Positions 27,223 to 38,403 of a DNA stretch of 64,000 nt are shown here, in pieces. Positions within the stretch are counted from its first letter, which is position 1, and each line of letters starts with the position of its first letter. Location: the NCBI RefSeq assembly GCF_026719745.1, contig NZ_JAPPRQ010000136.1, positions 39,115 to 103,114 on the forward strand. The letters run 5' to 3'. The notes under the pieces were generated by a model, which was given only the letters and a program-made list of their open reading frames with translations, was not told where the DNA came from and made no database searches. The translations under genes were made by a program, and so were the position numbers. The stretch is from Clostridium sp. ZS2-4 (lineage in GTDB: Bacteria > Bacillota > Clostridia > Clostridiales > Clostridiaceae).

Positions 27223-28350
27223 ATGAAAAAAAGAAGATTAGTAGCAATTCTAGCAACAGTTGCAGTAGTAGCATCTTTATTTGCTGGCTGCGCAGGTAAG
27301 ACTGAACAACCTAAAAAAGCAGGTGAAACTAAAAAATCAGACATCAGAATAGGTCTTTCAACTGATGAAGGCGGATTAAATGACAAATCATTTAACCAAG
27401 CTGCCAATGAAGGTATAGAAAGAGCTAAAAAGGAATTTGGATTTGAATACAAAGCTCTTGAATCAACTCAAAAAGAAAACTTTGTACCACATCTTCAAAC
27501 TTTAGCTTTAGATGCAAATTCAAATTTAACATTTGCAATTGGATATCAAATGTCAGAAGCATTAACAGAAGTAGCTAAACAAGCAACAGATAAAAATTTT
27601 GCAATAGTTGACTCTGTAGTTGAACTTCCAAATGTTTTATCACTAACTTTTAAAGAACATGAAGGTTCATTCTTAGCAGGTGTAATAGCTGCAAAAACTA
27701 CAAAAACTAACAAAATAGGATTTATAGGTGGTAAAGAAGGACCACTAATAGGAAGATTCGAAGCGGGTTACATAGCTGGTGCAAGAGCAGTAAACCCAAA
27801 TATACAAGTGGATCCAAGATATGCTGATAGCTTTAGCGATGCTAATAAAGGTTATGAACTTGCAAAAGCTGAATATGGAGCAGGCTGTGACATAGTGTTC
27901 CATGCAGCTGGCGGTGTTGGATTAGGATTATTTAAAGCAGCTAAAGAAATAAAAGATGGTGGAAAACAAGTTTGGGCTATAGGTGTTGACCAAGATCAAG
28001 TATTAACAATAACAGATGCTAACAAAAAACCTATGTATGCTGATGTAATACTTACAAGTATGATAAAGAGAGTTGATACTGCAACATATGAAGCTGTAAA
28101 AGCTGTAGCAGAAGGAAAATTCAAAGGTGGAGAAATAAGAGTTTTTGGACTTAAAGAAGATGGTGTTGGTATAGCTCCAACTTCAAGAGGAGAAATTCCA
28201 GAAGAGTTAAAAAATATAGTTAAACCACATGTTGCTAAAGATGCTATAGAATTGGCAGACAAATATGCTGAAGCTATTAAAGAAGGAAAAATAACAGTTC
28301 CAGAAAAACCAGAAGATGCTAAAAAATTTACAACTGATGTTAAATTTTAG
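27223..28350 (+). CDS. BMP family nucleoside-binding lipoprotein
   Basis: The substrate-binding part of an ABC importer of the BmpA/Med/PnrA class, which mostly binds purine nucleosides. The 375-residue protein has a lipoprotein signal with lipobox LFAGC (Cys23), then STDEGGLNDKSFNQ and GFIGGKEGPLIGRFEAGY typical of the family. AGGAGGG precedes the ATG. It is followed by a hairpin and then the ATPase and two permeases, so it supplies that transporter. A cre-like site in its leader suggests carbon control. Confidence 0.92.
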   Translation: MKKRRLVAILATVAVVASLFAGCAGKTEQPKKAGETKKSDIRIGLSTDEGGLNDKSFNQAANEGIERAKKEFGFEYKALESTQKENFVPHLQTLALDANSNLTFAIGYQMSEALTEVAKQATDKNFAIVDSVVELPNVLSLTFKEHEGSFLAGVIAAKTTKTNKIGFIGGKEGPLIGRFEAGYIAGARAVNPNIQVDPRYADSFSDANKGYELAKAEYGAGCDIVFHAAGGVGLGLFKAAKEIKDGGKQVWAIGVDQDQVLTITDANKKPMYADVILTSMIKRVDTATYEAVKAVAEGKFKGGEIRVFGLKEDGVGIAPTSRGEIPEELKNIVKPHVAKDAIELADKYAEAIKEGKITVPEKPEDAKKFTTDVKF

Positions 28351-28393
28351 AACTTTAAAAATATAAAATGATTTTTCATAAGCTAGGCATAGT

Positions 28394-28425
28394 AAAAGCT
28401 AGGTGTATCCAACATCTAGCTTTTT
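28394..28425 (+). terminator. Partial terminator between the binding protein and ATPase genes
   Basis: AAAAGCTAG / CTAGCTTTT stem followed by a short T run. Such hairpins often let the binding protein be made in excess over the membrane parts. Confidence 0.65.
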
Positions 28426-28497
28426 AAAAAAACGCAACATTGTATGATATTCAATATCATGCTAAATTGTGCTTTGATTGACGAAAGGAGGGCAACA

Positions 28498-30033
28498 ATG
28501 GAAAAGGTAATTGAAATGAAAGGTATTACCAAAATCTTTCCAGGTACAATAGCTAATGAGGATGTAGATTTTACTTTGTTAAAAAGTGAAACTCACGTTT
28601 TACTTGGAGAAAATGGTGCTGGAAAAACTACATTAATGAATGTTTTATATGGTCTTTATCAGCCGGAAAAAGGTAAGATTTTCATAAAAGGAAAAGAGGT
28701 TAATATTACAAATCCTAATGATGCAATCAAGTTAGGAATCGGAATGGTACATCAACATTTTATGCTTGTTCACAATTTTACTGTAGCAGAAAATATAGTA
28801 TTAGGAATGGAACCTAAAAAAGGTACAAAATTAGATATAAATAAGGCTGTTAAGGACGTTGAAGAATTAGCCCAAAAGTATGGTTTTAATATTGATCCAA
28901 ATTCTATTATAGAAGATATAGGTGTTGGGCAGCAGCAAAAAGTAGAGATTTTAAAGGCTTTATATAGGGGAGCAGAAATACTTATTCTAGACGAACCTAC
29001 AGCAGTTTTAACTCCACAAGAAATTGAAGAGTTAGGTGCTATAATAGAAAACTTAAAAGCAGAAGGAAAGTCCGTAATTCTTATAACTCATAAACTTAAG
29101 GAAGTTATGAGCATGAGTGACAGAGTTACAATTATAAGACGTGGAAAAGTAACAGGTATAGTTAACACAAAGGATACATCCATAGATGAACTTGCTGAAC
29201 TTATGGTAGGAAGAAAGGTTAAGCTTGTAGTTGAAAAAGAAGAAAGTAAACTTATAGGAGAAGTTTTAAAAATAGATGATCTTAATGCAAATGATAATAG
29301 AAATTTACCAGCTGTAAATGGAATTAATTTAGTAGTAAATGGTGGGGAAATTTTAGGAATTGCAGGGGTTGATGGAAATGGTCAGACTGAATTTTTGGAA
29401 GTCATAACAGGTCTTAGAAAGCCTAAGAGTGGTAAAATAACTTTGAATGGTAAGGACATTTTTGGAAAAAACCCTAGAGAAATTATAGACAGTGGAGTAG
29501 GCCATATTCCAGAAGATAGGCATAAAAGAGGACTTATACTTAAATATTCATTGTTTGAAAATTCTATTTTAGGAATGCAGCATAAAACTCCTTTTAGTAA
29601 AAATAAAGTTATAGATTATAAAAAAGTTAGAGATTATGCTCAAAAAATAATAAAAGAATTTGATGTAAGAACTCCTAATGATGAAGTTCATGCTTCAGCA
29701 TTATCTGGAGGAAACCAGCAAAAATTAATTGTTGCTAGAGAAATATCTAAAGATCCTGACTTGTTAATAGCAGCTCAACCTACAAGAGGAGTAGATGTTG
29801 GTGCTATTGAGTTCATACATAAAAGACTTGTAGGAGAAAGGGATGCAGGGAAAGCTGTTCTTCTAGTATCTTTTGAATTGGATGAAATTTTAGCATTATC
29901 AGATAGGATTGCGGTTATGTATGACGGAAAAATAGTAGGTGTACTAGACAGAAAAGATGCTGATGAACAAAAACTTGGTATACTTATGGCAGGAGGAAGC
30001 TTAGATAAAAAAGAGGTGAAAAAAGTTGAATAA
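28498..30033 (+). CDS. Nucleoside ABC transporter, double ATP-binding protein
   Basis: A 511-residue protein with two ABC cassettes in one chain, as in YufO/NupA-type importers. The first has Walker A GENGAGKTT (about 37-45) and Walker B ILILDEPTAVLT. The second is degenerate at Walker A (GVDGNGQTEF) and Walker B (LLIAAQPTRGVD) but keeps the SGGNQQK signature. This asymmetry is normal for the ribose/nucleoside class. The ATG at 28498 follows AAAGGAGGG. It overlaps the next gene by 8 bp. Confidence 0.95.
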   Translation: MEKVIEMKGITKIFPGTIANEDVDFTLLKSETHVLLGENGAGKTTLMNVLYGLYQPEKGKIFIKGKEVNITNPNDAIKLGIGMVHQHFMLVHNFTVAENIVLGMEPKKGTKLDINKAVKDVEELAQKYGFNIDPNSIIEDIGVGQQQKVEILKALYRGAEILILDEPTAVLTPQEIEELGAIIENLKAEGKSVILITHKLKEVMSMSDRVTIIRRGKVTGIVNTKDTSIDELAELMVGRKVKLVVEKEESKLIGEVLKIDDLNANDNRNLPAVNGINLVVNGGEILGIAGVDGNGQTEFLEVITGLRKPKSGKITLNGKDIFGKNPREIIDSGVGHIPEDRHKRGLILKYSLFENSILGMQHKTPFSKNKVIDYKKVRDYAQKIIKEFDVRTPNDEVHASALSGGNQQKLIVAREISKDPDLLIAAQPTRGVDVGAIEFIHKRLVGERDAGKAVLLVSFELDEILALSDRIAVMYDGKIVGVLDRKDADEQKLGILMAGGSLDKKEVKKVE

Positions 30034-31120
30034 AGAAAATAATATTTTAAATTCTATTAAGAATGGAATGAAAAGTCTTATATTTCCTATATTTGCAATA
30101 ATTGTTTCGATATTTGTAGCAGTATTCTTTGTAATGTGGTCTAAAGGTTATCCTATAACTCAATATTTTTCTGCTTTAACTCATTTATTCAGCATTATTT
30201 GGCAGGGAAGTTTTGCTACTGAAAGAAATACACTTACAACTATTACTTATGTAACACCATTAATTTTCACAGGTATTGCTCATTCAATAGCGTTTAGATG
30301 TGGTCTTTTCAATATAGGTGCTGAAGGTCAATTCATCATGGGAATGATTGCTGGTGCAATACTTGGATTAATTCCAGGATTAAATCCAGTTGTACATGCA
30401 ATAATTATTATAATAGGTGGTATTGTAATAGGTGCTTTATGGGGTGGAATACCTGGAATTCTTAAAGCTAAATTTGGAACCAATGAAGTTATCAATACAA
30501 TTATGATGAACTATATAGGAATGTTTTTTGCAAACTGGATAATAAAGAAATCTATCTTTGCTGTTCCAGGAAAATCTGCTACTCCAATAATTCAAGACAG
30601 TGCAAAATTAATGCCTTTAAGAAATCTAAGTAAGGCGAATATAAGTATTTTTATAGCAATAATATTTGCAATATTTATTTATTGGTTATTATGGAAAACA
30701 ACTATAGGTTATGAAATAAGAGGGGTTGGTATTAATCCTTTAGCTTCAGAATATGGTGGTATCAATGTTCCTAAAAATATAGTTCTTGCAATGGTGTTAT
30801 CAGGAGCTCTAGCTGGTATAGGTGGAGCTACACACGTAGCAGGTATAACATATCAATGTCAAGATTTTATGGCATTCCCTAATTTTGGATTTGACGGTAT
30901 AGCAGTTGCACTTCTAGCAAAATCCAATCCAGTAGGATGCATAGCTTCAGCTATCTTATTTGGAGCTTTGAAGAGTAGTGCTACAATGCTTCAATTTAAT
31001 GATATTCCGAAAGAAATAGTATTTTTGATTCAGTCGATAATAATAATCTTTGTTGCAACAGATTATATTGTTAAGTACTTTGCAGATAAGAAAAAGAAAG
31101 GAGAGGTAATAAATGGATAA
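30026..31120 (+). CDS. Nucleoside ABC transporter permease (YufP type)
   Basis: A 364-residue membrane protein of the BPD_transp_2 class, with about 8-10 predicted helices and motifs FRCGLFNIGAEGQFIMG and GVGINPLASEYGGINV. It forms the membrane channel with the next protein. The start is a TTG at 30026 behind AAGAGGTG, overlapping the ATPase gene end; the next gene overlaps its end by 8 bp, indicating tight coupling. Confidence 0.92.
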   Translation: MNKENNILNSIKNGMKSLIFPIFAIIVSIFVAVFFVMWSKGYPITQYFSALTHLFSIIWQGSFATERNTLTTITYVTPLIFTGIAHSIAFRCGLFNIGAEGQFIMGMIAGAILGLIPGLNPVVHAIIIIIGGIVIGALWGGIPGILKAKFGTNEVINTIMMNYIGMFFANWIIKKSIFAVPGKSATPIIQDSAKLMPLRNLSKANISIFIAIIFAIFIYWLLWKTTIGYEIRGVGINPLASEYGGINVPKNIVLAMVLSGALAGIGGATHVAGITYQCQDFMAFPNFGFDGIAVALLAKSNPVGCIASAILFGALKSSATMLQFNDIPKEIVFLIQSIIIIFVATDYIVKYFADKKKKGEVING

Positions 31121-32039
31121 GATATTACTGATATTACTACCATTGATAGCCTCCACATTGAGAATGGCAGCGCCTCTTATATTTGCAGGACTTGGAGGAG
31201 TTTTCTCAGAAAGGTCAGGAGTAGTTAATATAGGATTAGAAGGTATGATGATAATGGGTGCGTTTTTTGCTGTTTTAGGATCATACTTAACTGGAAGTCC
31301 AATTGTAGGAATGTTATTTGCTATGGCAGCTGGTGGTGCTATGGCAGCAATTCATGCATTTTTAAGTATAAATTTAAGAGCTGACCAAGTTATATCAGGT
31401 ACAGCGATAAACCTTTTTGCAACAGCTTTAGCCAGTTTCTTAATTGGACCAATATTTAAAACTGGTGGTCAAACTGATATAGTTAAAGGTTTATCTTTCA
31501 AGCTTCCAGGTTTTTTAAGTAAAGTTCCTATACTAAGAAACTTGAACTGGTTTGTTATATTGGCACTTATATTAGTAGTTGTATCTAACTATGTATTGTT
31601 TAAAACTCCATTAGGACTTAGAATAAGAGCGGTTGGAGAACATCCAAGTGCAGCGGACACACTTGGAATAAATGTTTATAAGATGAGATACTTGTGTGTT
31701 ATATTATCAGGAGTATTAGCAGGACTTGGTGGAGCTGCATTATCTATAGGAATAACACCAGTATATAAAGATGGGATGGTTGCAGGACGTGGATTTATAG
31801 CACTTGCTGCTATGATTTTTGGTAACTGGAAACCAACAGGAACTATGTGGGCATGTATGCTGTTTGCTTTTGGTAATGCTTTCCAAATGCAGGCTCAAAG
31901 CTTTACTATGATACATTTGCCAAATGAATTCTATGCAAGTTTCCCATATATTTTAACAATGTTAGCTCTTGCTGGTTTTGTAGGAAAAACTACTCCGCCA
32001 AAAGCAGATGGTATTCCATATGTTAAGGGAGAAAGATAA
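31113..32039 (+). CDS. Nucleoside ABC transporter permease (YufQ type)
   Basis: A 308-residue membrane protein, second BPD_transp_2 permease. SERSGVVNIGLEGMMIMGAF and RAVGEHPSAADTLGINVYK are family hallmarks, matching in position the first permease. About eight helices are predicted. The ATG at 31113 follows AAAGGAGAGG. It ends the four-gene importer operon before a strong terminator. Confidence 0.93.
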   Translation: MDKILLILLPLIASTLRMAAPLIFAGLGGVFSERSGVVNIGLEGMMIMGAFFAVLGSYLTGSPIVGMLFAMAAGGAMAAIHAFLSINLRADQVISGTAINLFATALASFLIGPIFKTGGQTDIVKGLSFKLPGFLSKVPILRNLNWFVILALILVVVSNYVLFKTPLGLRIRAVGEHPSAADTLGINVYKMRYLCVILSGVLAGLGGAALSIGITPVYKDGMVAGRGFIALAAMIFGNWKPTGTMWACMLFAFGNAFQMQAQSFTMIHLPNEFYASFPYILTMLALAGFVGKTTPPKADGIPYVKGER

Positions 32040-32063
32040 TAGATAAAAAACAATAAGATTTTA

Positions 32064-32128
32064 ATAAAAGAAGTTTAGAAAATTAATGTAAAATAAATTT
32101 TTCTAAACTTCTTTTAAATTTTTTTTTA
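32064..32128 (+). terminator. Terminator of the nucleoside transporter operon
   Basis: AAAAGAAGTTTAGAAAA / TTTTTCTAAACTTCTTTT stem followed, after AAA, by a run of nine or more T. Confidence 0.85.
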
Positions 32129-32136
32129 GAAAGCTA

Positions 32137-32196
32137 TTTTAAAATTTTCTACTTTACATTATAATGGAAGTGGGACATAAAGAGTAAAGGTGGGAC
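32137..32196 (+). promoter_or_regulatory. pgk operon promoter and CggR operator
   Basis: TTTTAA (32137-32142), 17 bp, TATAAT (32160-32165), 4 nt, then GTGGGAC boxes at 32170 and 32190 (20 bp apart), followed by an AAAGACC shared with the cggR leader. Repression by CggR is inferred from identity of layout. Confidence 0.8.
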
Positions 32197-32217
32197 ATAA
32201 AAAGACCTGAAATGGTT

Positions 32218-32243
32218 ATTCTTATAATAAATATTATAAGAAT
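32218..32243 (+). promoter_or_regulatory. Perfect hairpin in the pgk 5' UTR
   Basis: ATTCTTATAAT / ATTATAAGAAT, 11 bp, 4-nt loop, without a T run. It lies 22 nt after the operator and may protect or mark the mRNA 5' end. Confidence 0.6.
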
Positions 32244-32358
32244 AGTGTAGAATAATAAGTATGATGATTCAATACATATATTATGTTTAGCTATTTATAT
32301 AATTTGTAAATTTTGTAATTATGAATATTTTTCATTAAAAGTGAGAGGAGATATCATT

Positions 32359-33555
32359 ATGAAATTGAATAAGAAAACTGTAGAGGATATTAATGTTAAA
32401 AACAAAAAAGTATTAGTAAGATGTGATTTCAACGTTCCACTAAAAGACGGAGTTATTACTGATGAAAACAGATTGGTTGGAGCTATGCCAACTATCAAAT
32501 ATCTTATGGAAAATGGTGCTAAAGTAATACTTTGCTCACACCTTGGAAAACCAAAAGGAGAAGCAAAATCTGAATTATCACTTGCACCAGTTGCAAAAAG
32601 ACTTTCAGAAATGTTAGGATGTGAAGTGGTATTTGCAGCAGATGATAATGTAGTTGGAGAAAATGCTAAAAATGCTGTAGCTAACATGAATAATGGAGAT
32701 GTTGTTTTACTTGAAAACACTAGATATAGAAAAGAAGAAACTAAAAATGAAGAAAACTTCTCAAAAGAATTAGCTTCACTTGCTGATGTTTTTGTAAATG
32801 ATGCTTTTGGAACTGCTCACAGAGCTCATTGTTCAACTGTTGGAGTAACTGAATTTGTTGAAGAAGCAGCATGTGGATATTTGATTCAAAAGGAATTACA
32901 GTTCTTAGGAGACTCTGTTGAAACTCCAGTAAGACCATTTGTTGCAATTCTTGGAGGAGCTAAAGTTTCTGACAAGATTAATGTTATAAATAACTTACTT
33001 GAAAAAGTTGATACATTAATCATAGGTGGAGGAATGGCTTATACATTCTTAAAAGCACAAGGATATACAATCGGAAAATCACTTGTAGAAGAAGATAGAA
33101 TTGAATATGCAAAAGAAATGATTGAAAAAGCAGAAGCTAAAGGAGTTAAGTTCTTACTTCCTGTAGACAATATAGTTGGAGCTGAATTTTCAGCTGAAAC
33201 TGAACCAGTTGTAACTGAAAATCAAAATATCCAAGAAGGATACATGGGATTAGATATAGGTCCTAAGAGTGCAGCACTTTATGCTGATGCAGTAAGAGGT
33301 GCAAAGACTGTTGTATGGAATGGACCAATGGGAGTATTTGAATTTGCTAATTTTGCAAAAGGAACAATAGCTGTTGCAGAAGCTATGGCTGAAGCTGATG
33401 CTACAACAATAATCGGTGGAGGAGATAGTGCTGCTGCTGTTAACCAATTAGGATTCGGAGACAAAATGACTCACATCTCAACAGGTGGTGGAGCTTCACT
33501 TGAATTCTTAGAAGGAAAAGAATTACCAGGAATAGTTGCACTAAGTGATAAATAG
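32359..33555 (+). CDS. pgk: Phosphoglycerate kinase
   Basis: Transfers phosphate from 1,3-bisphosphoglycerate to ADP in glycolysis. The 398-residue protein has [12 protein letters not shown] (substrate site), [17 protein letters not shown] and the C-terminal nucleotide loop GGGDSAAAV with [16 protein letters not shown]. The ATG at 32359 follows GAGAGGAG. First gene of pgk-tpiA-gpmI-eno; a 170-bp repeat element separates it from tpiA. Confidence 0.97.
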   Translation: MKLNKKTVEDINVKNKKVLVRCDFNVPLKDGVITDENRLVGAMPTIKYLMENGAKVILCSHLGKPKGEAKSELSLAPVAKRLSEMLGCEVVFAADDNVVGENAKNAVANMNNGDVVLLENTRYRKEETKNEENFSKELASLADVFVNDAFGTAHRAHCSTVGVTEFVEEAACGYLIQKELQFLGDSVETPVRPFVAILGGAKVSDKINVINNLLEKVDTLIIGGGMAYTFLKAQGYTIGKSLVEEDRIEYAKEMIEKAEAKGVKFLLPVDNIVGAEFSAETEPVVTENQNIQEGYMGLDIGPKSAALYADAVRGAKTVVWNGPMGVFEFANFAKGTIAVAEAMAEADATTIIGGGDSAAAVNQLGFGDKMTHISTGGGASLEFLEGKELPGIVALSDK

Positions 33556-33745
33556 TCTTAACAGACTATTTATCACAGTAACCAGTAGCCAGTAACCAGT
33601 TATGGAAAGAAGTAAGTGGAATTTAATTTTTAGATTCACAATTGTAGCAAGCTACAATGTGGGTAAATAGTTCTTTTACTAAATTTAAAGTTTTGCATTA
33701 GCAAAACATCCTTTACTGGTTACTGATTACTGGTAACTGGTTACT
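33546..33745. repeat. Heptad-hairpin dispersed repeat, copy R4, inside the glycolytic operon
   Basis: A 13-bp hairpin overlapping the pgk stop (GTGATAAATAGTC / GACTATTTATCAC, 33546-33575), left heptad array (33576-33600), hairpins TTGTAGC-aa-GCTACAA and GTTTTGC-atta-GCAAAAC, then an opposing array (33714-33745). The core 33640-33718 is the reverse complement homologue of R3, with about nine differences in 79 positions by hand count. Confidence 0.9.
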
Positions 33746-33835
33746 AAAATAAAATGTAATATCAAAAAGTTGAGAGTATAGAATAATAAATAGCTATTTT
33801 CAACTTAAAACCAAAAAAAGTGCGGGGTGTTTAAA

Positions 33836-34588
33836 ATGAGAAAACCAATTATAGCAGGAAACTGGAAAATGAATAAAACTGTTTCAGAAGGATTAAAATT
33901 AGTTGAAGAATTAAAACCATTAGTAAAGGATGTAAGCTGTGATGTAGTAGTTTGCCCAGCAACTGTATGCTTAGATGCAGTAGTTAAAGCAGTTAAAGGA
34001 ACTAATATAAAAGTTGGAGCTCAAAATATGCATTTTGAAGAAAGTGGTGCATTTACTGGAGAAACTGCACCAGCTATGCTTGCAGAAATGGGAGTAGAAT
34101 ATGTTATCTTAGGACATAGTGAAAGAAGACAATACTTCAATGAAACTGATGAAGCATTAAATAAAAAAGTGAAAAAAGCTTTTGAACATAATTTACTTCC
34201 AATACTTTGTATAGGAGAATCTCTTGAAGAAAGAGAGGGAAACATAACAGAAGAAGTTTTAGGAAGACAAATAAAACTTGATTTAGCTGGTTTAACAGTA
34301 GAACAAATTGAAAAATTAGTTATAGCTTATGAACCAATATGGGCAATAGGAACAGGTAAAACAGCTACTGCTGATCAAGCAAATGAAACAATAGCTTACG
34401 TAAGAGGCGTTGTTGCAGAAATGTTTGGAAAAGAAGTAGCGGACAAAATGAGAATACAATATGGTGGTTCAGTTAAACCATCTACAATAAAAGAACAAAT
34501 GGCAAAATCTGATATTGACGGTGGATTAATCGGTGGAGCTTCATTAAAAGCAGAAGATTTTGCAGGGATTGTAAATTTTGATAAATAA
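33836..34588 (+). CDS. tpiA: Triosephosphate isomerase
   Basis: Interconverts dihydroxyacetone phosphate and glyceraldehyde 3-phosphate. The 250-residue TIM barrel has AGNWKMNKT (Lys12-type), the electrophilic His in ILGHSERR, the catalytic Glu in [13 protein letters not shown] and the phosphate loop YGGSVKP. The ATG at 33836 follows GGGGTG; two earlier in-frame codons are unlikely. It lies 280 bp after pgk because of the inserted repeat. Confidence 0.97.
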   Translation: MRKPIIAGNWKMNKTVSEGLKLVEELKPLVKDVSCDVVVCPATVCLDAVVKAVKGTNIKVGAQNMHFEESGAFTGETAPAMLAEMGVEYVILGHSERRQYFNETDEALNKKVKKAFEHNLLPILCIGESLEEREGNITEEVLGRQIKLDLAGLTVEQIEKLVIAYEPIWAIGTGKTATADQANETIAYVRGVVAEMFGKEVADKMRIQYGGSVKPSTIKEQMAKSDIDGGLIGGASLKAEDFAGIVNFDK

Positions 34589-34667
34589 ACTACAGAAAGT
34601 TTACAGTTAAATGAATTCTAATATGGAAAATTTAGTTATTGTAAACTGATTAACGGAGGTGAGAAGA

Positions 34668-36203
34668 ATGGCTAAAAATCCAGTAATGCTTATGATTTTA
34701 GATGGATTTGGTATATCAAACCATGAAGATGGTAATGCAGTTAAAGCAGCTAGACATCCTAATTTCACTAGATTGTGGAATGAATATCCTCATACAGAAG
34801 TAGGAGCTAGTGGTTTAGCGGTAGGACTCCCAGACGGTCAAATGGGTAACTCAGAAGTTGGACACTTAAATATTGGTGCTGGAAGAATAGTATACCAGGC
34901 TCTTACAAGAATAACAAAATCTATTGAGGATGGAGATTTCTTCGAAAATGAAGCTTTAGTAAAAGCTGTAGACGATGCTCTTAAGAATAATTCTTCTCTT
35001 CACTTGTTAGGATTATTATCTGACGGTGGAGTACATTCTCATATTGAACATTTAAAAGGTTTATTAATGCTTGCTAAGAAAAAGGGGTTAGAAAAAGTAT
35101 ATGTACATGCTTTCCTAGATGGTAGAGATACTCCACCTTCATCAGCAATAAAATATGCAGCAGAGCTTGAAGATTATATGAAAGAAATTGGTATAGGTAG
35201 TATAGCTACTGTTTCAGGAAGATATTATGCTATGGATAGAGATAATAGATGGGAAAGAGTAGAACTTGCATATAATGCTTTAGCTTTAGGTAAAGGCGAA
35301 TACGCAAGCAGTGCAAAAGAAGCTATAGAACGTTCTTATCATGATAATAAAACAGATGAGTTTGTTCTTCCAACAGTTATAACTAAAGGTGATAAAGCTA
35401 CAGATGTTATCAAAAATGGAGATTCAATTATATTCTTTAACTTTAGACCGGATAGAGCAAGAGAAATGACAAGAGCGTTAAATGATAAAGCATTTAATGG
35501 TTTCAAAAGAGAAAATTTAGATTTGACTTTTGTTACTATGACTGAGTATGATAAGACTATTGAAAATGTAGAAGTTGCTTTCAAACCTGAAGTATATGTT
35601 AATACTTTAGGAGAATATATAAGTAAGTTAGGCAAAAAACAATTAAGAATTGCTGAAACTGAAAAATATGCTCATGTAACTTTCTTCTTTAATGGAGGAG
35701 TTGAAAAAGCTAATCTAGGTGAAGACAGAGCATTAATACCTTCACCAAAGGTTGCAACTTATGATTTAAAACCTGAAATGAGTGCTTATGAAGTAACAGA
35801 AGAATTATTAAATAGATTAGATACTGATGAGTATGATGTAATTATACTTAACTACGCAAATCCTGATATGGTAGGACATACAGGAATTGTAGAGGCAGCT
35901 GTTAAAGCAGTTGAAACAGTTGATGAATGTTTAGGCAAAGTTGTGGATAAAATATTAGAGAAAAATGGAACAGTATTTATCACAGCAGACCATGGTAACT
36001 GTGAGCAAATGATAGATTATTCTAATGGTAATCCTATGACGGCTCATACAACAAATCTTGTACCGTTTGTTTATGTATCGGAAGAAGCAAAAGGTAAAAA
36101 ATTAAGAGAAGATGGAATCCTTGCAGATATAGCACCAACAATGCTTACTGTAATGGAAGAAGAAATACCGTCAGAAATGACTGGTAAAAGTATTATTAAA
36201 TAA
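34668..36203 (+). CDS. gpmI: 2,3-bisphosphoglycerate-independent phosphoglycerate mutase
   Basis: Converts 3- to 2-phosphoglycerate using two Mn2+. The 511-residue protein of the alkaline phosphatase fold has [10 protein letters not shown], the phosphorylated Ser in [17 protein letters not shown] (about residue 62), and the metal site motifs [12 protein letters not shown] and ITADHGN. The ATG at 34668 follows GGAGGTGA. Third gene of the pgk operon. Confidence 0.97.
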   Translation: MAKNPVMLMILDGFGISNHEDGNAVKAARHPNFTRLWNEYPHTEVGASGLAVGLPDGQMGNSEVGHLNIGAGRIVYQALTRITKSIEDGDFFENEALVKAVDDALKNNSSLHLLGLLSDGGVHSHIEHLKGLLMLAKKKGLEKVYVHAFLDGRDTPPSSAIKYAAELEDYMKEIGIGSIATVSGRYYAMDRDNRWERVELAYNALALGKGEYASSAKEAIERSYHDNKTDEFVLPTVITKGDKATDVIKNGDSIIFFNFRPDRAREMTRALNDKAFNGFKRENLDLTFVTMTEYDKTIENVEVAFKPEVYVNTLGEYISKLGKKQLRIAETEKYAHVTFFFNGGVEKANLGEDRALIPSPKVATYDLKPEMSAYEVTEELLNRLDTDEYDVIILNYANPDMVGHTGIVEAAVKAVETVDECLGKVVDKILEKNGTVFITADHGNCEQMIDYSNGNPMTAHTTNLVPFVYVSEEAKGKKLREDGILADIAPTMLTVMEEEIPSEMTGKSIIK

Positions 36204-36271
36204 AATGCCAAGGAGCAGCATAGAATAAAGCTGAGTTAAAAAAATTAGATTTGTTCATTGTTGTAACATAA

Positions 36272-37600
<1,329 letters not shown>

Positions 37601-37657
37601 TATAAATAAACTATCGATTTAATAGATTTGCCCATGTTAAAATTATAATATATTTGG

Positions 37658-37694
37658 ATAGAGTCACAAACTTTGTATTGTGACTCTATTTTTT
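37658..37694 (+). terminator. Terminator of the pgk-eno operon
   Basis: ATAGAGTCACAA / TTGTGACTCTAT stem with an 8-nt loop, then TTTTTT. Confidence 0.92.
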
Positions 37695-37801
37695 CATAAG
37701 CTACTTTATTGTTTTTTCTTTTTCATTATGATAAAATATTAAGTGTTTCGTAAATTAAGCAATTTAACATAAATATGCTGGATAATTAGGAGGTGTATGT
37801 G

Positions 37802-38029
37802 ATGCATACATTTTTAGTAGCTGCTCAAATAATTATATCATTAATATTAATAATAACTATTTTGAAGCAACCAGGAAAATCTGATGGATTCAACTTAGTA
37901 TCTTCAGGAGCAGAAACATTTTTTTCTAAGAATAAAACAAAAACATATGAAGCTGTATTAGCTAAAACAACTGTAATTATGGCTGTACTATTTGCTGCAA
38001 TTACAATAGCTTTGACTTTAATGAAATAA
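37802..38029 (+). CDS. secG: Preprotein translocase subunit SecG
   Basis: A small subunit of the SecYEG channel. The 75-residue protein has two membrane helices (about 5-25 and 52-73) joined by a loop holding LKQPGKSDGF and FFSKNKTKTYEAVLAKTT, typical of Gram-positive SecG. The ATG at 37802 follows AGGAGGTG. In many Firmicutes secG lies between eno and rnr; here hppA is inserted in that interval. Confidence 0.93.
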   Translation: MHTFLVAAQIIISLILIITILKQPGKSDGFNLVSSGAETFFSKNKTKTYEAVLAKTTVIMAVLFAAITIALTLMK

Positions 38030-38076
38030 AATTAAAGCATATATCTATCAATGTAATACATAATTAATTTAAGAGA

Positions 38077-38117
38077 AAGCATATAAACCTTTTAAGGTCT
38101 ATATGTTTTATTTTTTG
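38077..38117 (+). terminator. Terminator after secG
   Basis: AGCATATAAACCTT / AAGGTCTATATGTT stem and a T-rich tail. The rest of the 374-bp gap before hppA (38118-38403) holds a TATCTGC / GCAGATA hairpin near 38200-38230 and a TATAAT near 38305, but no leader RNA I can name. Confidence 0.75.
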
Positions 38118-38403
38118 TAATTTTCAGTAATAAATGTAAAGAGAATTTTAATATTTATATGGAGTTTAGAAACTCTTATTTATTGTTGCAGCTCCGATTA
38201 ACTATCTGCCTATAGAAGCAGCAGATATGAGATAAATGCTTAAATTATATGTAAAATTATTACAAATTAGGTTAAAATTATAGAAAAAAAATATTTAATG
38301 ATGTATAATAAGTGTAAGTTAATTTTAATTAACAATTATTACCAAAACTAAAGAATTTTTAGCATCTTGGGAAGGCAAATATAAAGGAGAAGGGGGAGAA
38401 AAA

